Below, in pieces: positions 38,225 to 50,139 of a stretch of DNA of 64,000 nucleotides. The DNA is taken from assembly GCF_900496995.4 (NCBI RefSeq), contig NC_044029.1, positions 2,108,001-2,172,000 on the forward strand. Direction: 5' to 3'. The position numbers and the translations under genes are program-made. Each line of letters opens with the position of its first letter. The first letter of the stretch is position 1. The stretch is from Aquila chrysaetos chrysaetos. Its lineage: Eukaryota; Chordata; Aves; Accipitriformes; Accipitridae. The notes below the pieces were generated by a model that was given only the letters and a program-made list of their open reading frames with translations, did not search any database and had not been told where the DNA came from.

Positions 38225-40059
38225 AAAATATAAAGCTGGTGTATTGTATATGATTATTTCTGTGCATACAGAAATACTCTGCTATTTAAAAACAAGTCCT
38301 TTTTACTTTCACAAAGCAGTATAAGGAAAGCCTTGTAGCTGGCTAAGAACATGTCTGTAACGTTTGCGGTTTATTTGAGAGTTGCTGGGGTTATAGTGAC
38401 ACCTTATGGTAGTTTTATTGTATTTTACAGATCGTTTTGGAAGTTAAGATCTCTTGCAGCCTTTTACAGCCTGTCACTATCAGCAAGGAACTGCTTTGAT
38501 GTTTTTAGAAATCTTTTTGTTACAAGTTACTCAACAGGTCATTCCATCTCTTCAAATTTTTCTGGTTTCCCTTCTGCCCTTACTAGGAAAATAGATTTTA
38601 AAGGGGAATAGTTTTTGGTACTGTCTTCTCTCCATGTTTAACAGATAATCCATGCCAGTACATGCATACATGCTATTCAAAACTATCTGTGGTGATACCC
38701 AATTTGTGAGTACAGTCTCTCACTGGATTGATTCACCAAATTATACCATTATACCAGTTCCTTGTGTTCCTCTAATGCCAGATCTGAACTCTTTAAAAGA
38801 AAACATCATGATAGAAGTTAATGAAAAAATTCTTTCCTTTCAAATACTGTTGAAAGACCTGTGGAATATGTAAGTAAATATCCAAACCAGCTACTACGTG
38901 AAGATCAGAATTTAGAAAACCTGCCTTCCTGGGGCTCTCCCTTACATGAATTTTCTAGTCTCTAATAGGAGCTATCTCACACTACAGCCCTTCCCTCACT
39001 TGAAGTGCAAAGTTGGCCCCTCTAATGAGCCAATGGTTCCCATAAAACTTACATGAATTCCTTACCTTTAGTATTTTAATCACACTCTCATCAAACAAGG
39101 GTTGAAAGTGGGCAATAGGTTCAAAGTTGGAAAGGGCTGAGTGGGAACGAGGGAGAAGGATGACTGAGCAGTCACCTTCATCTTAAAAACAGAGCTGAAA
39201 ATCCACATATGCTACAGTTTCCTTGGGAGGGGGAGTTGTGTTTATGCTGAACTGCAGGTAATGCTTATTTATATTAGAATAAAATAAGTTCCAGAATACC
39301 TTTCATGTAGCCCCTTCTCACTAAAAAAAATGATTACGGCATAGAGAGAGAGACAGCTTAAACTGGTAAGTCAACTTTTTGTTTCATTGAGCAAAATAAG
39401 TCTGTTTAATATTTTAAATCCAGACAACCTGTATCAGTCACTAAGTATGTCATCTCTTACAATCTATAAATTAGAAAATTCAAAAAACACGTTTTTGCCA
39501 GACTTTTACAGATATTCATATTGCTAAGCTAGCGAAAATCACTGGCTAAGCACCTAGCACCAGTTGCACGTTTTTTTGAAAGTGTAGAAAGGATATCAGT
39601 TCTATTTCCATTTTAAAGCATTAGTTTTTCAAGGTTAAGAAACTGAGCAACACTAAAGAAGCAAAACCTGCTCGTCCCTTACAATGCATGCATAAAAAAG
39701 AACCGAAGAAAAATGCAATTCATCAGCTGCGGCATCTTGAAGGACACGGTGACCAGTAATGCACAGTTCAGGACAGTGCTTGTAGTTACTAATACTTTTG
39801 TTCAAATACTTTTGTTTTAAAACACACAGGATTAATAAAGTTCCTTTTTTTTAATTAATCTAACCTCTATGTAGTTTTCTATACTGAATATTTTACCTAC
39901 CTTTCACCAGAAAATGCCTGCTACAGCAAAACAGCTGGGGAAAAAGAGTAATTTATTCAACTTTCTAATCACAGTCATTCAATCTAACCAAGCAGTCACT
40001 TCCAACAAAAACAAACACACAGGAATGAAACGTTCCCATAAGTGTGTTATGGCTAAACT

Positions 40060-40570
40060 AAACCTGAGCCCAAGCAGCCGCCCGGCGGCAGCAGCAGCCA
40101 GGCCCAGTTACGCTCTTTGATGGGACAGCAGCAGCCAGCACCCTCCGCACAGGCAATTTCGGAATTTGAACCGATGGGGTGGGCGGGGGGCCCTCTCTCA
40201 AAGAAAACAGGTCCATGCCTACGGGGCCGGCACTGCATGCTCTGTCATTTTGGCAGATGACAGTTTCCACTCTCCTTTCTTCTTTTTTTTTTTTTTTTTT
40301 TTTTTTTTCCCAGCCCTTCCCTGAAATCTACCTCTCTGCTCTGGAGGGTTGCTGTATCACTCCGGGATCTGGGTTCGGTAATCCTCTGGATCACTCCCTT
40401 ACCCGCAGCTGCTTTTAACATTTCTCCCTCGGTCTCACGCTGCCCGCAGAACGGGTAGCCAAGGAGACGCGTGCCCGCTCATCAGCCACCGCTACAGGCC
40501 GGCCGCTGGCCAGAGCCGGACCGTCGAGCGGGGATGCAGAGCCGCTCGGTGGGGTCCCTTCTGCAGCCCC
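40060..40570. promoter_or_regulatory. CpG-rich patch in the intergenic region
   Basis: CpG-dense segments (for example gcagccgcccggcggcagc; gagacgcgtgcccgctc; ccggaccgtcgagcgggg) separated by a 26-T run. There is no associated conserved exon on either strand. It could be a distal enhancer, a promoter of an unannotated noncoding RNA, or simply GC-rich DNA. Confidence 0.3.
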
Positions 40571-41676
40571 TGATGGCAAAGCAACCATCTCCAGCTGAAG
40601 AGCAACAGGCACAAAGTTCAGGCTGCCACTGTCTTAAATTCAGCTTTCTCTTACTAAGGATCACCAGGGGAAAAAAAAAAAAAAAAGAAAAAAAAAAATC
40701 AAATCTGTCAGAGCCCTCTGATTTTCGCTGCCCTTCTACGATTTTACACAGCCATGCGCTGCCTGTGGGCATTGACGTAGGAAAGAAAATGGAAGCGAGA
40801 GGAGCTGCAAGAGATGGCTGCGCCAGAAACGGTCTGGGAAAGTAGCAGGCAGAAAGTCCTAGGAAAAATTCTGACGGAAGAAGTGCAGTACATGGGACTG
40901 AGCTCAGTTAAGCTGGCAATTATGCACAAAGAGACCTCCGCTTATTGAGTTTCTCCAATGTGCAGAAAATCAAGGCTTTGTACTACCTATGTCATGAAAA
41001 GAATAAGGAAACACCTCCTACCCAGCAGCCAGTTAATGATCTGATAAGCTTAACTAATAGTTATAGTGCTTGTTTAATCAAAGAGCTTCGACTGTATGGT
41101 TCTGGTTTGCAAAATGTGGCAGTGAGTATAATGCAAAGGTGGTGTGTTTCACAGCAAATCCTTCTTGTAATGGTTGTCAATCAGTAAGAATCAAGCAATG
41201 AATTCTTTAGGAAACATAAGGCATATATGCACAAACTACAAAAAACTCAAGTAATTTTAAAGAGTTTCCTGCTTGCCAAAAAATAAAAACGGATTAATCA
41301 ATAATTTAATCCTGCATGGGATAACAATGAAAATACACTAGCACTTTATATTGAAAACATTCAGACTGCAGAAATGGCATTTAGTATCTCTCAAGTCAGA
41401 AATCCGCACAAAAACCTATTTTTCTTGCTAGTTTTATATAACAGATCAAGGCTTTGAGCACAGCTGGCATCAAAATTTTATGTAGTGTGTTCCAAATATT
41501 TTAAATTATATTTTTAATTTTTTAAACAGATTTTTTCTATCTTGTAACCCAGTAAAGCCAGGGCTTGTAGTATGCTTTTTGGGGAAAGGCTACATTTAAA
41601 GTTCCTGCTTAACAACAAAAGTATGAAAATGACATTTTAGTGTAATTTTATTTTTCCTGATTCTCCTGCTCTGATT

Positions 41677-41708
41677 TTGTAAGATACAATTGTTGTAAGA
41701 TACAATTA
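41677..41708. repeat. 16-bp direct repeat, two copies
   Basis: ttgtaagatacaattg is followed at once by ttgtaagatacaatta, one difference. A second short tandem pair, period 21, lies at 41927-41967 (tctcttttctaattttt twice). Confidence 0.85.
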
Positions 41709-44700
41709 TTTTTAGAAACTATTCTTTAAAATAAATAAATAAATCTATCTGGTGCCATGTTAGGATAGATTCTTTAGATAAAATTTATTGCTGTAGCTAC
41801 AGATGTATCTGATGACTTCATTAGCATTTTTGCTTCTTTGAAGTCACTTTTGTGACATCAGCTAAGCACTTACAGCTTTGGTGTCATAGGTAAGCGATTA
41901 TTTTATCAGCATGGCAGGGGCAGGAATCTCTTTTCTAATTTTTGGTTTCTCTTTTCTAATTTTTTTGAGTTCTATTCTCTAGTATTTGATTTTTCTGTTT
42001 GGAAAATAAGCCAGTTACCCTTCCTTGTGGTATCTGGTTCTTAAGTCACCTGCAGGAAAGGAAGCTCTTCAAAGTTTTGGTTTTGTTTACTCTTACAAAC
42101 CATAGCCTTAAGCTAGAATTAAGGAGCCACTGAGACAGACATGAACAAATGCTGCTTGTGTAGTAACTTCATGCCCCAACACCAAACCCCTCTGTTTTCA
42201 GGTCAAAGATAATAAGGTTTTCATTGATGTAGTTTCAAATGGAACTTCTGCTTTGATTACCCTTGATTTGAACAGCTAATTACTGCAGAACAGTGTAAAA
42301 CCTAGCCTTTTGAATGTTGTGCAAAAGGTGATGCATTTTAAGAAATTTCATTAAAAAAGGCCAAATAACGATTAAGACGCAAGCAAAAAGCTTGACCAAA
42401 AAAAAATTTAAAAATTGCTAAGTAGATATAGGCAGGCCATTAAATCTCTATTATTTCTAAGTTCCAAGTTGCTCCACATCCACGATTGCCTTAATTTGCA
42501 GTAAGAAACTGCTCTAGAGCCGTAATAATATTGTTCATAGGCAGGCGTCCTAGAAGAAAAAAGGAAAGATTTTTTTTTTTAAGTTTATAGTTTAACTCTA
42601 AAATTTATGCCTAGAATACTTAGTAAATTATTTTAGAGCTTGAATAACTAGTATTTATTTAGCTGCTCTGGGGTTTGTGCATGGGTAGGAGTTTATTTCC
42701 GAATTCCTGGTTTGTAAGTTCGGCACAACAAATTGGAACCCACCCCGTCACCCTAAGAGCCAGTTTTCCAATCTACCGAGCAACTGCAGCGGTCTCCAGC
42801 CGGTGACACGAGCGCAGGCAGCTTCTGAGATGCAGGACAAGCGCGTTTCTGCCCGGCAACAGGAAGAGAACATCGAATGAACCATTTTTTTGCGTAACTC
42901 CTCACAAACGGCTCATTTCCTACACCAACTGAGCCGCATTCCTCACAACTGCAAACTTGATAGGGAAACACAGCTCTACACTGATATCAAAAGGATTAAC
43001 CCAAAGCTCCAGTGTATGACATACCTAAAGAGGGGACTAGAGATATTTAAGTGACAAAGCAGAGACAATTAGCTGCCAATATCAAAGTATTCCAGGCAAA
43101 GAACAATCAACTGCAAACATCTCCAGTCTTAGGTTATCTAATTCATGAGTTTATGACATTGGCAATTTTAAGCCACAACAAACCAATCCAGAACACCTGG
43201 ATTTCAGCACTTGAGACTTTCCTGCTTAGGAAACAGGTAACAGTTACAGATCCTACCAATGTCCAGAAACGGAGGGGACAGAGAGAACATTACCGCGGCG
43301 AAGGACATTCCAGTCAGATCAGGACTGGGATCCGCGGAGCAATTTAAGGCAGGCATTTTCTCGGCACGGTGCCATCAAGTATGTCTCCACCGTACTGAAA
43401 GCTCACTCTTACCTTCTGCTGCTGCTGACTGAAAGCTGGCACGTTACAAGGCTGCACTGCCTTGCGGATACAGCTGTGGGAGGAATGGGGATGCTGTCAT
43501 CCTCAGCAAATGAGAATGAACAGGGCATCGGAGCCACCTGACGCTGCCTTTCCACTTCCACCTAATCCATCTCTTCCTTCACTCTCTCCTCCCATACCAT
43601 GTCCAGCCAACAATGATGCTTCTAAGCAGATCAGACCTCAGATGTCTCATACTTGATCAATTTATACCAGACAAAAAGCTGAGAACTAGCTTCCTTCAGA
43701 GTGCTGGCAAACTCCAAGCCTGACAAAGCAGTGTATCTTGAAACCCAGGTTTAGAGAAAGGGCTGGTTTCTGGGTAAACGAGCAGTGAAAATATAAACTG
43801 AGATCACTGTGGGGCATCAGAACCCCAGATTCTGACACGGGCTTAGTGTGCTTTCAGGAAAAGTAAATGCTAATTTTAGAGACATCTAGTGCGTCAGTTT
43901 TTCCCCAGGACTTTTATTCTTTGCATGAAGGCAATATGTGATCACATTTTACAAATGTCTGGACAGCAACCACTCTAAGAAATGAGCTCAAAATTACGTG
44001 GGATAAAATGCATTTCAAACAAAATATACAGTGACAAAGTTTTCTACATAAGTTGATTTTACGGAAATTTTAAATAAAAATATCTTCCAACATGAAAATA
44101 CAAAAAGTTCATTTATTTCTATAGGCAACCTCATTCAGAGTACAAAGTGATATGAATTTCTCAAAACTGTCACTGTACCTTTTACATATTTTTTAAGTAA
44201 CTGATCTAAAAGCTGATAGAAGAATAAATTTGGTTTTGAAGAGCTGTCCAATAAACCGGATATACACTAATGCCATGCTATGACAGTTCTATTTATGAAT
44301 CACAGCTGACACTACAGTAACATCACTTTATAAATCTCATGAGAATTTTAATATTTTACAATCAAAACATAAAACTGCCACTAGTACAGAGACTGTACGA
44401 TTAGACAAATAAACAAGTATTAAATATTTTGCACAAGGCCTGAGTTCACTATAACACATTTTGATTTACAACTTCATCTCAGAAATCTGTACAGCAGTTA
44501 GAACTGTTTCAGAGAACTTAAAGACAATACAATTTCAGGGGCTTATTTGTTCTGTTGATACAAATGTGAGGCCTGGAAGGCAAGGGGATTTGGTGTATGA
44601 ATCCAAGGTTTTACTGCCTTGTGTAATCTCCTTGTAAAGCAGTCAAAACCTAGTGGAAAGTACGGTACAAGGCAGAACCTCACTTGAAAATCAGCTAACT

Positions 44701-47700
44701 CACCTGAAGTTCTCCAGACAGGTTTCCCTCACAGCTATTTCAGAGTAATAGTTCACAATGAGTATATAAAATGCAGCATATCTCTTAACAAAGAACAAAA
44801 AAGGGTCACATATACAACAGGGTATTTTTTCTGTACTCCCCCTCCCCACATTTCTTTCATTGGAAATGGCACAAATCAGCGCTATCCCACCCACCCCCAA
44901 TAAAAAACTCCTAATCAATAAACAAAGTTCACTCTAAAGTCCAAAAACTTCATCTGCAATGAGAGATCCAGTGTTCATAAACTTGTTTTAAAAACTTTCC
45001 TTTTCTGCTCAATTCACATAGGTGTAGGCAGACCAAGCATGTAAATTTATAATAGACAACAAAAGTATCATATAATTGTTAGCCTGTATGGAAGCCTTGT
45101 GGAATTTGACTCAAATCTAACTTCTCATTTATTCATTGCTCTTTTGGTGCAATTGAACTGAAAAATCTAAAAATCCCGTAATCTATACACACACTTACTT
45201 ATCTATCTACAGACATAGATAACATTATAACAGGGGATATAATACAAAAGTTAACAAATATTTTTCTTACTTTAAAAGGCCATTGGGGTATTTGTTAAAG
45301 TTCCACATAAATGTGAATCAGGTGCTGCTAAAAAGACAAAACTTAACAGAAAAGGAAAGTTTTAAATAATAAGGCTTGAAATGTTGTGCACCTATACATC
45401 CAAAAATTCAGCCTTTTACTTGGGGTACTCAGCATCTGTGCAGACCTGTAAGGCCACAACTTCTCCACAATTTTCTAATTCACATCACCATTGAGAGAGG
45501 AAGACATAGTATCTTCCTTAAAACAAACTAGGGCATTCTACCCATGTTCCCAGTAAAATTTCTCTCCCCATCTCCCAAATAATTGGTGGGCTCCTTTACC
45601 TTTCAAAAGACTCCTCTGGTACTGCTGTCCTCCTGCATGAGCAGGTTCCACAGGCTGTTCTGTCCCTTATTCACACCACTGGTGTGATAAAAAGGAACAG
45701 AAAATCTGCTCCCTCCTCCCTCCTTGAAATGACACTTGTGCCATTTCACTCCCTGTTTCTCTCCTCTTGAGAGAGGCAGACCTAGGGGCTCCTAATCTAA
45801 TCTGTAAGTCAGTAGTTTCAAGGTTCCTCTCCATCAGACCCAGCAGAGAAGGTTTTTCAAGCCTCTTTAATACATTCCTTCTATCTAGCAAGATTAGTCT
45901 GTTTTCCAAGACTGAGTTTGCAGAGAATGCTTCAGAGACTTTCATACTTAAAACCAAATGGAACCAACAGTCCTAACATGGAAAACACCGCTGTCTTGGT
46001 GCAGTCACATTCATTTAGCAAACACCAGAGCAGCCAAAGCACAACTGATGCTTATACTTAAGATGCAGCTAATTCCACTTCTCTTCTTTTCTCCTTCTGT
46101 AGCAAACATAATATAGATAAACCAATTAAAGAATAGGAACTTACTCCCTTCTCTTTACCTCTCCTTTACAAATGAATGTGAAGTAAACCAGGTGGGCTAG
46201 GCAGTCCAGCCCAGACCCAGCTCTCATTTCCACAGTGGAATGAAGATCTGCTCGCAGTGGGTGAGCACAGAAGGTGCACAGGGTGGAGGCTGTAAGGCGG
46301 TGATATGACCTGCCAGGCTTCCACATTTTTTCCTTTAAATTAGGTTGACTGCAAAGGGCAGAAATTTTGTGTAATTTATAGTATTGTTCAAGGCATTGTA
46401 AAAAGAACTTAGGTTACTTTTTCAGTAACAGAATTTTCAATTTCTTAATCAGATACCAATTTCAAACCTGCGTTCTCCATTTTGTTTTGCATTAGGGCTA
46501 GGCAGTCCCTCTGCTTCAGGCCACGTTAGATATAACGCCGCTCTCCATCCAAGTCCAGAAACAGAAGGTCCCTGGAATGCCCACATTTTGTAACATCGTC
46601 CCTTCCTCTCACTCTTTCGCAAACAACAACTTGGGTGTGAAGTACCCCTGTTGCTCTCAAACCATGCTATTCACTCTGGCCACAACATGAGTCTTCCAGC
46701 CTCTTGCAGGGCCTCACAACGATGACTTGTAAGTGGAGAGAGAGCTGGACAAGGCTTCCTAAAGAAAAACTGTTGTAGCAGGAGCCAAGTGGCACATGGC
46801 CTTAGGGTGACTTAGCTCTTGCAACTCCTCTTTCCTTTAAGTTAAGAAGAAATAATTAGGGAACTTCACACACAGCCAGTTTCCTGACACACTAAGCAGG
46901 AAGCATCTACAAGGAAGAAGGATTTGACCTTCTCATTTTAACTGAAGTTATTTCTTCTTTTTTATTTTTAAATAACTAGAAAATTTTGTTATAACTTTCA
47001 TCAGCACCCTTTTCAGTTTTCTTTGTCGTTATTCTTCTACTCTCGTCATTCTGAAAATTGCAGCAAACAAGAGAAATCAAAATTATGTTCTCAAATATAA
47101 GTAGAAAAAGAAATCGTATTACTTGAGCCAGATAAAGATCTTATTCCATCACATTACCACTGCATAGAAAAGCCTCTCTTAATTTGAACTTGCAGGATTT
47201 TTTTGACTTAGTTCTTACAAATGAGATAATATTCTCAGATAGCCCATGCCAAAAGCACATACCCCAACCCCCGCAGTTTAGAATGTCTACCATATAAAAT
47301 CTGATCAATTTTTTTCATTTAGTTTTCCCTCCAATAGGTTAAATTAATATCCAGTTCTGAAAAGCCCCCAGTCCAGGGGGATCAGGGACTGAAACCCCAG
47401 ATCAGGACACTGACATTTAAGACTGCCTTTACCACGGATGTATTAATTTAATACATTGTAGAGTCCTAAGAGATGCTATTTTTTGTATTTCCACATAATT
47501 TAGAGGAATACAGATTCAAGTAATTCTTCAAAGGCTTGCCTTAAGTTATCCTAACAAAATGTAGCTTTCAAAAGTTGACACGAAAGAAGACATTAGTGTG
47601 ATTGAGAGTATAGAGTACTAGTAACTGTAAATGAACTTGAACAGTTTAACAGTTCTAGTATTGTCTTAAGTTTACACAGATATCTTAACATAACCTACAA

Positions 47701-48469
47701 TGTTTGCCCTGAATATTAACAGCACATAAGCATCACAATGTGTTAGGTATTGTTTTCTAAACCACAATTTCACTGGTCCCAGGTACTTTAAAGTAATAGG
47801 ACTAAGGCAGCAGCTATAATACATAAACAATTCTTTAAGAAATACGCTTAACGCTATTACCGCTTAGAACCGGGGAAATATAACAAAATACAAGTCACAT
47901 TTACAGCATAAGGCCCTTTGGTTTCTTAAGCAGCAAATGAAAGAACAATTTCTTCAGTGAAAGGCTTTGAAAAATAAAGCATGTAGGCTTTCCATAAAAA
48001 AGGTAACTAGTTCTTTCCTTCTCAAAATAGCCAGCTATAGTCTTCAAAATAGTACGTAAGAAAGCTCTTGAAATTCCTAGGAAAGAAAAAGTTAAAACCC
48101 AACAGTAGTATCTGACAGAGCAGATTCTATCATGGGCAAGCTGAACATACACCTTCTGGGAAGTAGTAGAAACCACTGTTTGGTTTTCTGGAGAGCTTTA
48201 TTAAATTTGGAGTAATACAATAAAAAGGATCTGAAATACCTGTGTATTTACCATATATTCTAGAGCTTACAAATCTGTAATTGAGAACTTGCTTCATATT
48301 AATCTATCCTTCATAAGGACGTAAGTTAAAACAAAACTAAAATTAAATAGTTTATTCTAGTCAAGGCAATTTACGGCAGTCTGCTTTTTCACACAACCAT
48401 GTGCAACTTGCATGAGGCAATCCTTTTCCATCTTCTCAACGGAGCCAAAAACTATGAAGTAATTCAAGA

Positions 48470-49488
48470 TATTTCTGTGTAACTAAACAGTGTATGTTTA
48501 TTTACACTGAACTGCTTAGTTACACAGTTGGGGCAGTCAACATCTGAATTTTACAGAGAACATTCTTTTTAGGAGGTTCCATAACTACTCATAGTCTTTT
48601 TTCACACCAGTTAGAAGCAGTATCAAATTAGCCAAAACACTGGAATATATAATAGATGTGATCAAGTCACCACAAGTATTTTAAAATCCTGCTTAAGTGG
48701 TATGTTGCTTTTGCTGTGGGGCTGGTAACAAGGATCTGGCATTATAAAACAGGTTGTAAAACAGCATGACCATTGGAGCAGTGTTCTTACTCTGTCCCAA
48801 ACTTGCACCAAATTTTAAAAAAACTTCTTATGCCTCCTGAATCTTCTCGTAGTTTACTACCACCTTAATCACCTTATAAGAGAAGAGATACAAAATACTT
48901 TCTCTTCTTAGCCTCTTACACAGTTACTGGTTAAAGATCTTTCTATGTAACATGGCTAACAAAACTTCTTGAGGCGGCTTAAGAATTTACTTTTTGCAAA
49001 CTGTCATATGGCAAAATGACAGTTTGTACCAAATTCATGCAACACAAATCATCAGTAAGAATTTAGCGAACACTGAAAGGACTGGCCTGCAGGATTGCGT
49101 TCACTAGTGTTATTACCCCCTAAGCATTTTTGTTCAATTTAAGAAACAAAAGTTTGTAGGAAATTTCATAGAAGTTGATTGAGTGCACTTCTGAATAATT
49201 TTGAAATACTTAGCTGCTCCTTTTTTGATTGAGTATATGCATCCTACCTTCAGTGCTCTGATGTTCGGTAAAGAGACAGGAAATCTTTAGCATGTAAGAT
49301 GACTTTGCACTTACGCAATTCCACTGCAGTACCAGGTGAATGCAAAATCAAGTCTTTTTTCCAGTGCAAAAGCCTTTACTCTGCTGGGCTGAAAGTTTCC
49401 CCAAGTCATGCTTTTACTAATCAAAAAAAGATGTTAATCAGCTTACCCATGATCCAAATTTCATCGATCTTTGAAAGAAGAAAACATT
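48470..49488 (-). other. SCYL2: Probable SCYL2 3' UTR with candidate polyA signals
   Basis: AT-rich DNA after the SCYL2 stop. Minus-strand AATAAA occurs at 48497-48502 (in a hairpin loop), 48351-48356 and 48197-48202, giving 3' UTR lengths of about 1.0-1.3 kb. More distal signals exist, so the true end is uncertain. Confidence 0.45.
48475..48527 (-). other. SCYL2: Hairpin presenting AATAAA in its loop, SCYL2 3' UTR
   Basis: Arms ctgtgtaactaa (48475-48486) and ttagttacacag (48516-48527) pair perfectly over 12 bp. An upper stem of 7 bp pairs 48488-48494 with 48503-48509, across a 1-by-6 internal loop. The 8-nt terminal loop (48495-48502) contains AATAAA on the SCYL2 sense strand. Confidence 0.6.
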
Positions 49489-50139
49489 TTACCCAAAAAG
49501 ATCTTTTAAGTCATTACTAGCTGAGCTGCTGTTTGTCATTGTGTTCGCCGGTTGTGCAAAGTTCTGAGGAGCAAAGAAAGGATTACCCTGTATACCAAAG
49601 CCAGGCTGTCCTATCATGTTCATCTGAGGTCCCAAGACTGAACTGCTCGCACTTGGGGACCCTTGTGGGGGTACAAACTGATTAACCCACTGGCTTGATT
49701 TCTGTTGAGCCAACTGTTTCATACTAACTTTGGGTTTTTGAGGACCAAAAAGATTATCTAAAGCAGACATATCTGGGGGTCTGTTTTGTTGCGTCAGTGG
49801 AGACATCGCAGATGCAGCATTCATAGGACTGTAATTTGGCATATTGGCAGTTGGTACAATGTTCATCTTGGTTGTTCCTGTTGCACTTGGACCACTGAAG
49901 AAATTCTGAGTGGTGGGACCAGCTCCCATACTGAATCCAGCAGTCTGAAAACCCATAGTTGGATTTAGTCCATTTGTTATATTTCTCTTTGTGCTGTCAA
50001 TAGGTGATGAAAATCCCATTCCAACACCCATAGAAGGGACAGAAGAGAAGCTGTTTGAAGATGCAACTTTAGCTTTGTTGATAGAATGGCTAGTCAAAGA
50101 TGACATATTATCTATCAAGGTATCTGTCAAGTCTTTTGT
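49489..50139 (-). CDS. SCYL2: SCYL2 last coding exon (stop codon)
   Basis: 216 codons and TAA. Begins TKDLTDTLIDNMSSLTSHSI and is low-complexity, rich in Ser, Asn, Gln, Pro, Met and Gly. Contains DMSALDNLFGPQKPKVSM, QWVNQFVPPQGSP, an NPF tripeptide about 30 residues from the end (GNPFFAPQNF), and the C-terminus SASNDLKDLFG. NPF is the classic EH-domain ligand and short DLF-type motifs can bind adaptor ears, consistent with the known clathrin/AP role. Confidence 0.97.
   Translation of the reverse strand, partial: TKDLTDTLIDNMSSLTSHSINKAKVASSNSFSSVPSMGVGMGFSSPIDSTKRNITNGLNPTMGFQTAGFSMGAGPTTQNFFSGPSATGTTKMNIVPTANMPNYSPMNAASAMSPLTQQNRPPDMSALDNLFGPQKPKVSMKQLAQQKSSQWVNQFVPPQGSPSASSSVLGPQMNMIGQPGFGIQGNPFFAPQNFAQPANTMTNSSSASNDLKDLFG

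Larger units (their letters stand above)
36000..48469. other. Intergenic region between SCYL2 and SLC17A8
   Basis: About 12 kb with no gene recognised on either strand. Contains a CpG-rich patch near 40.42-40.57 kb, a 37-A run (38186-38222), a 26-T run (40283-40308), and two short direct repeats at 41.68 and 41.93 kb. The part from about 44 to 48.5 kb could include distal SCYL2 3' UTR (further minus-strand AATAAA at 48197-48202, and near 44110 and 43917). Confidence 0.7.
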
